Assembly (NCBI GenBank): GCA_019828595.1
Contig: JAHQRK010000027.1
Location: 496,001 to 560,000, forward strand
DNA length: 64,000 bases
Source of the DNA: Aphanomyces cochlioides
Lineage: Eukaryota > Oomycota > Saprolegniomycetes > Saprolegniales > Verrucalvaceae
Direction: 5' to 3'
The notes under the pieces are model-generated. The model was not told the origin of the DNA. It searched no databases and was given only the letters and a program-made list of their open reading frames with translations. The position numbers and the translations under genes are program-made. Positions within the stretch are counted from its first letter, which is position 1, and every line of letters starts with the position of its first letter. Positions 31,819 to 41,593 of this stretch are shown here, one piece after another.

Positions 31819-32058
31819 GGCTGCGTCTGGCAAAATTTCAAAATCAATATGCCATTTTCAGCCAAAATGGGATCAACGATTTATGGCATATTCAAAATGG
31901 AGGTAAAACCTCCATTTCGTAAAATGGCATTTTGGAAGCCTCCAGTGAGTATATCCCAACCAAAAATAGTTCATATTTTGACCAAAATTATTGAATTTGG
32001 CCTCAAAATGGCATTTTGGGCCTATTTATTGTAATATTTTCGGTTGCCAGACTGGCCC
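31819..32058. repeat. MITE copy B, 240 bp, TTA duplication and central foldback
   Basis: Bounded by TTA at 31816-31818 and 32059-32061. Ends GG..GCGTCTGGCAA and, inverted, GGGCCAGTCTGGCAA. The middle holds the AAATGGAGG-TAAAA-CCTCCATTT foldback. Inverted relative of 7430-7697. The TTA duplication suggests mobilisation by a PIF/Harbinger transposase (inference). Confidence 0.7.
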
Positions 32059-32061
32059 TTA

Positions 32062-32489
32062 GTTATTTTTATTATGGTATAAATCAGTCATTAACTGTAC
32101 TTTATTATTGTCGTTTGGGTCCAAAACTGGAAATTTGAGATGTTTTGAAAATGTTTCAATTAATTGACGCATACACTATTTAATGTTTAGGCAAACATTT
32201 TCTTATATTGTCCTCGATCGTGACCTTTAAATAGTGTAATTTCAAACGTTTTAAATGGTTGAAAATATGCTCGAAACATTCCATTTCTTTTCACTTGAAA
32301 TTTGTATGCGTCAATTTGCTTGCGTCAAAATTTATTCCGCACAACTCCAGTTTTTTATTAAACCCACAATATGTAACTCTATCTATTTTAATTATAAATT
32401 AAAATTTAATAGTACTCCTAAAGTATGTCGAATTGAGTACTATAAGGTGCCAAAGTCAGAAGAGTCAGGTCGGAGTCAAGAGAGTGAGG
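32062..32489. other. AT-rich spacer
   Basis: No gene seen; very AT-rich between 32090 and 32430. Likely transposon debris and the promoter of the next putative gene. Confidence 0.3.
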
Positions 32490-33315
32490 ATGGAGATACA
32501 CAACCGGCATCCTCATGCGTCTCCTGGCGAGGAATATGACGGCAGCATCTACTACGATGACAACAACGACAAGCCCACGAGCTTGTATACCCGTGGATTC
32601 AAAGTCCCAGAGACGATCAAGAGCATCTACTCGTCGTTTGTGACGGCAATGGTAAGATGAACTGGACCCATTGAAGGGATTGACGAGAGCTGCGTAGCTA
32701 TATGTGCCGTCCGTCTTTGGCTGCTGATCGTGGCCGGTGGTGGCGACCAATTTCTTGACAGCGTGTGTGGGCACAACAGCATCCTCCAGCACGCTCTTGC
32801 TGTCCAAGAAATTGGCAGTCATCATCACCTTGCTTCTGGTGTCGTACACTGCTCGATCGATGTATCTAGGAGCGACGAGACGCCGTGGCTATGGTACTGC
32901 GCTCCATTCGAATGCTCTCTTGACCGAGTTGTCCTCGTAGGTCCATTCATTTTGTGTCTTTTTGCATTTCCCCTTGTCATGATGCAACCTGTTCTACAGG
33001 TCATGCAAAGCCTCCGGTACTACAACTCGTACGAACCCATGGTATGCACACGCCCGCCATCTCTCTCTCACAATCGCGCAGACGAAACTCATCAACGTCA
33101 TTTCGTGGTTGGGTTTGATTCAAATGTCCACGGCGTCGATGTGGAATGCCAGTTTGGATGTCTACGTCCTCGACTGGTTGAGTCGCCAATGGACTGACCG
33201 CGTCCATAGCAAGAGCAACGCCGAAGCCGCGCTCGTCGAAATGGAAGCCGTGGAAGAGTTGGAACCTCTGGCTGCTGCACCGACTGTAGAGGAGGAAGAA
33301 GAATGTGGTGCGTGA
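32490..33315 (+). CDS. Putative small membrane protein, gene model uncertain
   Basis: An exon from ATG 32490 (MEIHNRHPHASPGEEYDG .. VPETIKSIYSSFVTAM) ends at a GTAAG donor. Further downstream, a hydrophobic segment KLAVIITLLLVSYTARSMYL is followed by HSNALLTELSS and a donor at about 32936. The next pieces are LRYYNSYEPM, a 40-nt intron (33042-33081), and TKLINVISWLGLIQMSTAS continuing to an acidic tail, PLAAAPTVEEEEECGA, at 33315. The 3' exons join well. The intron joining exon 1 to the hydrophobic exon would be about 160 nt, unusually long here, or the gene may be damaged. Two predicted membrane helices. No family recognised. A competing minus-strand frame overlaps exon 1. Confidence 0.35.
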
Positions 33316-34138
33316 CAAGTCTAAGGGGTGGAGATTCCCGAATGATCCACCCCCGCGATGCATCCCCGTGCGCTCTTGCTCTGAGTCGCGGTGGATGCAT
33401 CAATGCCTTGAGTTGCCCCGATGCGAATGACGTTTGGCCCCAAAACCATCAAGACATGGCGGGACCAGACCGACATGCTCGAGGCGTTTGTGCCCAAGAC
33501 TGCTGTTCTGCTGTGTGTCGAGCGTGGTGAGTTGATGACGACTGGTGGAGAAACCTGCGCCAAGGTGCCACTGGACTGACGTACTGCCATGACTCGGATG
33601 CTATCTTGGATCCACTTTAAACTACAATGGCACTTGTTACCTCTTCCATGCGTTGTTCCACAGCGCAGAATCTCCTTTCCGCCTTCAGTGCCGCTGCTGT
33701 TTCCTGCAGGCGGCGACGGAGTTGCTTTGATTCCAAGATGCTCGCTCTCGTCAACGTCCAACTCATGACAGTCACAACAACTCATCACGACACCCCTCGC
33801 ACGACAGGCCCACTGGCCGCCACTCTTCCTCAGCTTGACTGTTGCATCTCAGCTCGCAATCGCCGTCACGTCTCCAAACGAGCCGTCACATGACTTCTCA
33901 TCTATGAGCTTGTTCACTCGCTTCTCCATCGTCTCGCTCCCTTCTTGAGAACGACTGTGGAAACCGCGTCGTCTCTGCGCCAAGTTGAGATTCTGTCCGA
34001 CAAGGAAGGAACGACTTGGCTCATAAGGTTGAAGCGATGGCATCCCACTGAAATGCGTCAACTACAAAGACGACGAGCTCGTCGCGGCATCGTCCCGCGC
34101 TACTTGTTGCGTCATGTCTCTTTTCTCCGATTGACGCG
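33316..34138. other. Region with scattered coding-like exons but no resolved gene
   Basis: A plus-strand exon from ATG 33427 to a GTGAGT donor at 33527 reads MTFGPKTIKTWRDQTDMLEA and onward with good coding character, but its continuation is not evident. On the minus strand 33617-33766 encodes 49 residues with a heptad-like helix (SKQLRRRLQETAAALKAERR). A plus frame at 33945-34169 (EILSDKEGTTWLIRLKRWHP .. RRRARRGIVPRYLLRH) may be an upstream exon of the FPWY gene. None is certain. Confidence 0.25.
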
Positions 34139-34549
34139 ATGGATGAGTGGACAGAACGTTCGTCCTTAACGTTGCCTCGATTGTCGTCCATGTTGCATCT
34201 CTTTCACTCTTCTTTTCGCATGGAGCGCGGCCACGACGACCACGACGACGCCGCGACATGCCATCTCTTCCAGACATGCCCAGCCAACTTGGTCGCTCGC
34301 ATCGAGTCTCTATCCCAAGTTCGACATCTTCCTGCCCCACAAGACGCTGGCTTCGAGAGTCCACTGCCGCCGCTCGAACAGCGGAGGTTGAAAGCTCTCC
34401 TGGACATGGCGATGCGTAACATGGCGCCACCGCCGCTGCGATTCAAGACGAATTTGCGCTACATGGACAACCAGCACCTTGTGCAACGGAGCAAAGCATC
34501 ACGGCGACGGCATGTCAAGTGTCTCCCGTGTCGATTTCCATGGTACTAA
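34139..34549 (+). CDS. Basic hypothetical protein ending in FPWY, paralogue of 28112-28819
   Basis: From ATG 34139 (MDEWTERSSLTLPRLSSMLH) to TAA 34549, 136 residues. The C-terminal half, SPLPPLEQRRLKALLDMAMR then APPPLRFKTNLRYM .. KCLPCRFPWY, aligns with the gene at 28112-28819: PPPLRFK, a charged linker of similar length, and a terminal FPW. The frame just upstream on the same strand (33945-34169), with a basic helix RRRARRGIVPRYLLRH, could be an N-terminal exon joined by an intron or separated by a frameshift. No domain recognised; function unknown. The two copies flank the Harbinger/MITE block. Confidence 0.4.
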   Translation: MDEWTERSSLTLPRLSSMLHLFHSSFRMERGHDDHDDAATCHLFQTCPANLVARIESLSQVRHLPAPQDAGFESPLPPLEQRRLKALLDMAMRNMAPPPLRFKTNLRYMDNQHLVQRSKASRRRHVKCLPCRFPWY

Positions 34550-35148
34550 GCTAATGCAGAGAGATCTTTCCTATGATGGCCACATCGCCAAAGACAGTTG
34601 CGAGCCCACGTTATCGGAGGAAGACGGGCGAAGAACACGCCAGTTCAACAATGCCAAGAGATGGAATCCCACCAAGCTACGTAACGACGCGGCGCAGTAG
34701 CTTCTCCATTCGCTCTCTTCTTGCGATGATAGCAATCCTCTGTCGACTGAATAGTCCTCCCGATGCGAGCAGAGACACTGAAAGATGCGCGCGTTGCGTC
34801 GACAGGCAACGGAACTTCGGATGAGATTGAGATCTTCAACCTGCAAGCCAGTTGTGTGGATGTCCCCCTTCTCCCCATGACGCCGCAATCACCAACGCAC
34901 TCCGAGTGGTATCTCCACCACGGGCACCTGCGATCGAGATACTCTTGACTTCCAGGCAGCATCTTTGCATCCTTCGTTGGTGGTGATGTTCCTCTGCTCC
35001 GTTGCTCTCACGTCGCGGGACTGTCTCCTCCACACATCAGGTGCGATTGCAGTGTTTCCTCCATGAGACTCGAAACTTCGGTAGGATAGGACGGTGAAGA
35101 AGCGGGAATTCAATCGCAAGGAAGCTGGCGAGATGGCGTGTTATGCTG
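34550..35148. other. No gene recognised
   Basis: Several short frames on both strands, none with consistent coding character or a known motif. It separates the FPWY gene from the ALG9 stop codon. Confidence 0.3.
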
Positions 35149-36873
35149 TTAGACCGCGGACTTGCGGCGATAGACCGAGTAGTTTGTGAACTTGACATGC
35201 TTTGGCGTGAGGAATGGCACGTAGAAGGCACGATAGAGACGATGGGATTCGTCTGCGAGCAAGTATGGCTCTGCAAAGGCAAGTTCCCAGTCGGGACGGG
35301 AGTCAAAACCACGTTCTTCAGGGTGAGCGAGCGACGAAGGCACGTCGCGGTCAACGACGTAGTCGCACGTGGCAAGATCGACATACCGCGTCGGCTCTTC
35401 TTTGTTTTGGTCGTTCATGTGCGGCGGGATGTCGTACGTCGCGGCGAAGTAACCAGGAAGTTGGCCGTGGAATCCACTCGGAATGAACTGAAGGCGCGCG
35501 TGGTGTGGAAAGAAAAAGTGGCTCGGGAAGCGATGCCATTCCTTGCCGACGCACACGGTCACGTTGGTCGTCGCGTTGTGCAGTTCTTCCGAGAAGCGCT
35601 CGTAGACGCGAATGGGCGCGCCATACTGCGTGGTCATGCTTGTCACTCGCGCGACGGAAAGACTGGCGTAGACGACTAGCGTCAAGATGACGGCCATGTC
35701 GACGAGCTTGCGAGGGAAGACTTTAGCAAACTGCGTCGAGAAGACTTGGAGCGAGAACGCGGCGGCAGCGCACAAGAGAGGATAGACTGGGAAGAGGAAA
35801 CGTTCTTCCTTGTGGGCTTGGGCGAACATGATGGCGAGCCAGATAAAGAGCGGGGAGAGAAAGACGGCGCGGCGGACGTCCAAGGCACGGCGGTAAATCA
35901 GCAAAGGCAGGATGAGCACTGGGAACGACAAGAAGGCAAGGATTGTCGCCACGTTGAAATTCAAAATGAGGTTCTGGACGTAGTAGTGCCATGGCTCAGT
36001 GCCGTAGAGCTCCGACCCTGACGAGAGGACGTTGTAGAGCACAATGTTGAGAGCAGGGAGGAGCCACTTGTGGTAGTACCAGTAGTTGACGAGGAGCTCG
36101 GCACCGAGGACAAGAGCGAGCACAATAAGGCCATAACCAATCGGACGGACGACGCCAAAGCGGACGAGCGAGTCAAAGAAGAACGGGACGCACATGACAC
36201 CAACGTATGGCCAGCCGCAGAGCACGGCGACGACACCAGCGACTAAAGCTTTGACGCTGAAAGTTGCATCGGTCATCCAGGCGTACGAGAAGAGCATGAG
36301 CATGTACATGACAAACGAACTGGGGAGAAACGCTGTGCTGGCAAGGAAGAGCCCGCTGTTGAAGACGAGGAAAACCAATGTCAGTTGACCGATTCGGTTG
36401 CCAAACGCATGGACAATGCCGCGGTAAAACAGAGCTTCAGATGCAGCAGATGCAAGAGCCAGTGCGACTCGCAAGCCATAGAAGAACCCCAACTTGGTGT
36501 TGCCAAACATCAAGATCGCACCGGCTTTGGCAGGGAGCGCGTGGAAAATCAAGTACAAATACGAGCGCAGAGCGTACACAGGACTGTATTCCCACGTCTG
36601 AAAGCCAAATCCATGGACGAGGTTGTGCAGTGGCTCCCAGTAGTTGAAGGTTTCGTCGCAGTCCGAAATGATATTGAAGAGAGCCGACACCAGCCGCACA
36701 AGCGCGAGGACATTAAACGCCGAGTGAAAGTTCGGAGCCCAAACCCTTCGATCCAAAACAGCTTCATTGACTTCCAGCGTAGGCTTTCCGAGCTTTGCAT
36801 TGTCTTGGCTGGCACCTGACGCTTGTGGCGCCGACGCCGCCGCAGATTTGCCCATATGCCTGCGCGACTTCAT
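35149..36873 (-). CDS. ALG9: ALG9-like alpha-1,2-mannosyltransferase (GT22), 574 aa, single exon
   Basis: ATG 36873 (MKSRRHMGKSAAAS) to TAG 35149, intronless, 574 residues. The GT22 signature is at the N-terminus: IISDCDETFNYWEPLHNLVH (the DE catalytic pair in the first luminal loop) followed by GFGFQTWEYSPVYALRSYLY. Eight or more hydrophobic helices follow, and HKEERFLFPVYPLL (the conserved HKEXRF motif) lies near residue 355. A soluble luminal C-terminus contains CVGKEWHRFPSHFFFP. ALG9 adds the seventh and ninth mannose to the dolichol-linked N-glycan precursor in the ER lumen (family knowledge). Length and motif spacing favour ALG9 over ALG12 or PIG-B. A TTATCCGGATAATA site lies 17 bp upstream of the start. 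Confidence 0.9.
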   Translation of the reverse strand: MKSRRHMGKSAAASAPQASGASQDNAKLGKPTLEVNEAVLDRRVWAPNFHSAFNVLALVRLVSALFNIISDCDETFNYWEPLHNLVHGFGFQTWEYSPVYALRSYLYLIFHALPAKAGAILMFGNTKLGFFYGLRVALALASAASEALFYRGIVHAFGNRIGQLTLVFLVFNSGLFLASTAFLPSSFVMYMLMLFSYAWMTDATFSVKALVAGVVAVLCGWPYVGVMCVPFFFDSLVRFGVVRPIGYGLIVLALVLGAELLVNYWYYHKWLLPALNIVLYNVLSSGSELYGTEPWHYYVQNLILNFNVATILAFLSFPVLILPLLIYRRALDVRRAVFLSPLFIWLAIMFAQAHKEERFLFPVYPLLCAAAAFSLQVFSTQFAKVFPRKLVDMAVILTLVVYASLSVARVTSMTTQYGAPIRVYERFSEELHNATTNVTVCVGKEWHRFPSHFFFPHHARLQFIPSGFHGQLPGYFAATYDIPPHMNDQNKEEPTRYVDLATCDYVVDRDVPSSLAHPEERGFDSRPDWELAFAEPYLLADESHRLYRAFYVPFLTPKHVKFTNYSVYRRKSAV

Positions 36874-36889
36874 TTTCGACAATGGTACA

Positions 36890-36903
36890 TTATCCGGATA
36901 ATA
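36890..36903. promoter_or_regulatory. TTATCCGGATAATA site upstream of ALG9
   Basis: Palindromic TTATCCGGATAA core 17 bp upstream of the start codon, followed by two ATTGGCTA/AGCCAAT boxes (36917-36950). The short distance means the 5' leader would be tiny or the site is transcribed. Inference. Confidence 0.5.
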
Positions 36904-37007
36904 TTAAAATAATATGATTGGCTAAAATAATATGATTATAGCCAATGAAAATAATTTAATTAATTAATCCCAGGAAAATGGTGGCATACGCATCCAAACG
37001 AGCAGTA

Positions 37008-38474
37008 CAGTCGTCCCTCGATTTTCGCACATGAGCCAGGACATAAATTGATAGAGGTAGACCACCTTATAAAGAAAACATGATATTCACTTTAAGAGGT
37101 AAATTTCACTGGTTGATTTGAAGCATCGAAAACTGTTCCCAGAGGGTTATTGAGGGAATGATACCAGTATGATTCCAACAATTGACGATCGTTGAGGTTG
37201 ATACCTCACTCCAAGCATCGGTACACCAACGCATGGATGTCAACTGATCAACAGCATAGGGAGATTTTCGAACTTTTCCAAGTGAAGACGGATCACCAAC
37301 CAGGCAAGCCTCAAGACGCTCCATGGCATAGCGTATCAACTTCCTCTTGTACTTGCTCTTGAAAGCAGCGATGATTCCAGCATCCATAGGCTGCAATTCG
37401 GTGGTAAGATTCGGAGGAAGCATCAGTACCTGAACGTTTGAAAGCGATAGTTTCTGAACATTGTGCGACGACGCATTGTCCAAAACAAGCAAGATTTGGC
37501 GACGATCGGCTCGCATCCTCTCGCATCCTCTCGTCAAGTTCCTGTATCCAGGTACCAAAGAGCTGCAAAGTCGTCCAAGCTTTCTTGTTCGACTTGTAGT
37601 AGAAATTCATTTGTTCAGCCGTCATGCGTCCAAAGCATCGGGGCTTTTTTGCGCGCCCAATGAAGAAAAGCTTCAACTTCTCGGTCCCAGCCGCATTGGC
37701 AGCAACCGCAACGGTTATACGTTTCTTGCTTTTCTTGATACCATTCGACTTGGAACGAGCAATGGAAGTGGATGGAGGGTTGTCGTACAGGAGACCGCAT
37801 TCATCAAGGTTGAATATGTCTTGCTTGTCATACAGCATAGTATAACTTAGAAGCATTTGTCTTCCTTTCGTCACATCACTGGGATTCACTGATCCGGATT
37901 CTCCATGCAAACGGAAGCAGCGCAAGTTATGTCTTCGCTTGAAGTTTGAGAGCCACCCTTTTGAGAAGACGAGGTGCTCAGGTGGCAATAAGAGGGCATG
38001 AGCGAGAGATTTAGCTTTTTCTTGTATGAGTTGGTCTGTCAAAGCAATGTTGTTTGCCCTGCAGAGTTGAACCCATTCAAGCAAAGCTGAATCAAGCTCT
38101 ATTGACCTTGGGGCCTTTAAATTGAAACGTGAGGCGGCTACATCCTCGTCAATCTGCGCTGACTCCAGTTGTCTGTCGTCTTTGAGAATTCTGCCAACGT
38201 TAGTGCGATGAATTGTGACACCATACTGTTGTTCGACCCATTCTCTGAGCTGTATTTGGCTCAAGTGTACATTTGCCTTGTGGAATGCGCGAAGTTCTTC
38301 CTTTTGCTTCAAGTTCAATCGCTTTGTTGACGATGGCATCTTGAAATGATCGAGTGAAAGTTTGAAATTTCAAACATGATCGGGATTGTCTCTATAATTT
38401 TATATTTGCCACAACAATATAAATTTAGACAAGTTACTAGTTTATACCGGTGTGCAAAAATCGAGGGACGACTG
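37008..38474 (-). mobile_element. Tigger/pogo-type DNA transposon, 1467 bp, transposase broken
   Basis: Inverted ends CAGTCGTCCCTCGATTTTCG.. at 37008-37031 and the matching reverse complement at 38451-38474 (24 bp, one mismatch), flanked by TA at 37006-37007 and 38475-38476. CAG ends and a TA duplication are typical of pogo/Tigger. It carries one intronless transposase gene on the minus strand. Distinct from the element at 5549-7282 in both TIR and protein. Confidence 0.85.
37106..38339 (-). pseudogene. Tigger-like DDE_1 transposase disabled by a 10-bp tandem duplication
   Basis: From ATG 38339 the frame runs through a Tc5/CENP-B-type DNA-binding region (RTNVGRILKDDRQLE .. HLVFSKGWLSNFKRRHNLRC). 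Next come the first catalytic Asp (DIFNLDECGLLYDNPPS) and FIGRAKKPRCF. At 37511-37530 the 10-mer TCGCATCCTC (plus strand) is repeated head to tail, shifting the frame. Beyond it the other frame continues with the second Asp (QILLVLDNASSHNVQKL), the third (TTELQPMDAGIIAAFKSKYK) and a normal C-terminus stopping at 37106. Apart from this duplication I see no stop or indel. The gene is intronless, unlike the first Tigger element. Inactivation looks recent. Confidence 0.82.
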
Positions 38475-39010
38475 TACTTCTTCCTTGAGAATCAATCCTC
38501 CGCTGCATTTGGTGCTTTTGTACGCAGTTTTTTATGCAATCAACCGTGAATGATCTACATTATATGGCGTTTTTCTGCTGGAAAAACTTACGAAAAATTC
38601 GAAATTATAGGAATTACAGCTTCATATTGGTTTATTTTTCTTATTTTTGGTGCGAATTTTTGTACCAGACAGCGACGGTTTCCTGGCGGAGATACTGCGA
38701 TCAATGAAGCGGCGTGGGAGCTCCACTCGAGTGAGAAACTATCGTTCATATATACTGAGGGGAAATAGCTCTAAGACGGCGGCACAAGACGAATATTTGA
38801 ACGCGTGATGTCTTTCACGCAAATTACACACAGTATAAACCGACTGGTCTCAGTCATTCTTAGCCAATCAGATTGTAGCATTTGAGTGTTTCAACCAATC
38901 ATATGGTATAATATTCACATTTTTAGCCAATCAAATATTAGTATTTCCTCCGACGAGATCCAAAATTAACGCAGTCACTTGGCAAAACCGATAGGGACAC
39001 CGAGGAACAC
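38475..39010. promoter_or_regulatory. Upstream region of the F-box gene with repeated CCAAT boxes
   Basis: No gene seen in 38477-38850. Just upstream of ATG 39011, AGCCAATCAGA, AACCAATCATA and AGCCAATCAAA occur at about 38861-38937, spaced roughly 35 bp apart in the same orientation. CCAAT boxes are established eukaryotic promoter elements. Binding here is inferred. Confidence 0.45.
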
Positions 39011-41531
39011 ATGAGCGTCGTTGCCGCAATTGACAGCTTCAACGACTTGACGGAAGTCATCAACGAAATGGGAACCCCAGACAAGGTCTCTGTTGATGAA
39101 CCGAGCGTCGTTGCGGCTCCTCCTGCTGCGAAGAAGAAGACTTCAACGACACCGCCGCCTGCACCGACCAAAGTCCCGAAAGCTACGGTGAACAAAGTTG
39201 TTGGACGAAAGCCGCCTGTCGTGAAGGATAAACCGTCAGAAGTTGTCACGTCCAAGCCTGGAAAAGCAGTTGTCTCTCGACTCTCGCTGAGTACCCGCAG
39301 TTCTAGTGCTGCTGCTGCCAAACCTGTTGAAGCCAAACCGAAAGCATTCCTCACACGCCTTCCACGGGCCGTCCATTCGACACTCTTTGCGTATTTTCCA
39401 TTGGAGTCCCTCAAGAACTTTTCACTAGTCAACGCGGAGACGTTCAATATGGTCAATGCGCACTACACGTATTGGATTCGTGACTCAGCGGACCCAACGA
39501 CTCAAACCCTCTTGGCCGACGCTGAAGCCAAGATCCATGAAAAGCGCGAAAATACCCGACAAACTCTACGTCATGCTGGCGATGCAACCCAATTGATCAA
39601 AGTAGAAGACTTGCGCGTCTTGCGTACATATCGCAATCCTCCTCCTGCAGTGCTCAATCTCTCCAAAGCCATCGTGCATTTGATGCGATTTGCACCTCCA
39701 AAAGGAGGCGTCGACGCGCGTGCTCTTGCTGGCGATTGGGGCGTCATGAAGAACCAGTTCCTAGATCTCAAATGCATCGTCAAGGCTCTCAAAGCGTCCA
39801 GCGATGCAATCCTTCATGGCCATCCCTTGCCGTTCTCCAAGACGCATTTGAACGACATTGTCTCGCTTGTGTCTACCCCTGAATTGGAAGAAGTCAAGTT
39901 CAAGCGCACTTGCGCAGCGTTGGTGCCGACGCTTGGCTTGACAAAGAAGATCGTCGCCTGCTTGAATGTCGACCTTCGCGCAGTCGAGTTGACCGTCTAC
40001 GCCAAGCGTCATGCGCGCGACGCCACGGAAGCCGACATCCAAGAAATCGTTGCAAAGCTCGAAGCGTCTGCTCCCCCACAGCAACCAGAAGCGAGTCCTT
40101 TGCCGAGTCCAACTGGCAGCAGCGACAAGCCAAAGCGCACAGTCGGAAAGACCACCGTCGCCTTGAGAGCAAAGCCAGTCGCGCCCAAGGTCGAGACGAA
40201 ACCCGCCGTAGAGAAAACGACGACGCTTTCGTCGTCGTCTTCCATTCGAAAGATCACGCCTCGAGGTAATGCCGCTCGACAAGTTCATCTGACAAGTCTT
40301 CCGTAGCCGCCAAGACAGCGACAGAGGAGACGCCGTCGACAACTGCAGCGGCAAAGACCAATGTCATCGTCAAGTCTGAAGAAAAAGGTACTGGAAAGCT
40401 CGCTGCGAGGCGATGACCATCTTGTCTAGTCAAGAGAACGCCATTGTCGACCCGAACGCCGCCGGCAAGAACGACAACTCCACCCGCGGCGGCGGCACTG
40501 ACGAAAAAGTCGAGTTTGACGGATGGCAAAGAATTGAAGAAAACAGCATCGACGTCATCGATGGCAACGCTTCGTGCGGAATTGGACAAAGCCAACAAGG
40601 ATTTGGAGAGCCAAACGGCCGCGCTCGAAGACAAAGTGGCTCAAATCGAGTCGCTCACCAGTGCGAACGCGGCGCTCGATAGCGAGCTGAAGAGAGTCCA
40701 AGCGGAACTTGCTGACGTCAAAGTCCAGTGGACATTGAGCCAACAGGAAGCTCAAGCGCAGCAAGCGTCGCTTTTGGAGATCAAATGCGTGCAGGAGTCG
40801 CTTCAATTCCGCGTGAATGAATTGACGCAAGTGGAGGCGTCGCGTCTCGCGACGATCGACGCCTTGACGGCCGAGAAACAGCAGCTCACAGAGGCGCTCC
40901 ACGTCGCCGAAGCCCAAGCTGCTCAGTCCGCCGCCGACAAACAAAGCGAATCGGACGCATTTGCCGAACGAGAGCGTCAAGTGCGCGAATCGCTGCAAGC
41001 CTCGGCTGCGAAAGAACAAGAAGCGCTCGTCGAGCAGCTCCACCAACTCAAAGAGGAGATCGCCACGTTGCGCAGCGAACATGAACTCGAATTGCAAAGT
41101 ACGTAACCGGCGCGACGACCGACGTAACGACCGTCAATACATATCGCCCTCTCCTCTCTCGCGTGCGTGCGTGTGGAATGGCTAAAGCGCTCTTAGATAA
41201 ACAACTCCGCCTGGACCAAGTCATGGACGAGAAAGCGCAGCTCGGCGCGTCGCTCGACCACCGCAATCGGTACGTCGTCGTCGTCGTCGTTGGGCGTTAC
41301 TTTTGTAACCGATGTAGGTTTGTAACCGCCGTGCAGCAAGAAAAAGCCAAACTGGTCGCAAGTTTGCAAGCTGCGCAGGCGCAGACGTTCAGCCTCAATG
41401 AAACCGTGCATCAGCTCCAAGACGAGCTCGAGAAAGAGCGGCGTCGCGTCGCGGTGGTCGAATTGGCCTACGAGGAATCGGTGCGATGGCAACTGGCCCA
41501 TCAAAAAGCCGACAACAAGGAGGCGCCATAA
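39011..41531 (+). CDS. F-box protein with dynein-stalk-like domain and C-terminal coiled coil, 766 aa
   Basis: Five exons join in frame: 39011-40265, 40307-40387, 40430-41098, 41188-41269 and 41318-41531 (introns of 41, 42, 89 and 48 nt). Residues 1-115 are Pro/Lys/Ser-rich. An F-box follows at about 118-160: LPRAVHSTLFAYFPLESLKN then FSLVNAETFNMVNAHYTYW. The segment at about 195-335 (EDLRVLRTYRNPPPAVLNLS, DWGVMKNQFLDLKCIVKAL, LTKKIVACLNVDLRAVE) has the order and key motifs of the dynein heavy-chain microtubule-binding stalk family: an R-(N)-PPPAV start, a W-x-x-x-K middle and a C-terminal helix. A Thr/Pro linker leads to a coiled coil of about 280 residues. F-boxes recruit SCF ubiquitin ligase. 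A cytoskeletal target is inference. Intron 3 is longer than its neighbours. Confidence 0.72.
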
Positions 41532-41593
41532 TCAAGTGTGTGGTTTATTGATGGGATTTTCGATGGCGGTCGGCCGTCCGCGTCGACGAGAGC

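Noticed and set aside
32418..32849. 143-codon minus-strand frame
   Set aside because: Begins with plausible sequence but turns into Val-rich low complexity antisense to an Asp-rich plus-strand exon that ends in a proper splice donor; not listed as a gene, though the plus model is also uncertain.
41271..41292. GTC trinucleotide run, possible functional repeat
   Set aside because: Lies inside a 48-nt intron of the F-box gene; a short microsatellite with no sign of function.
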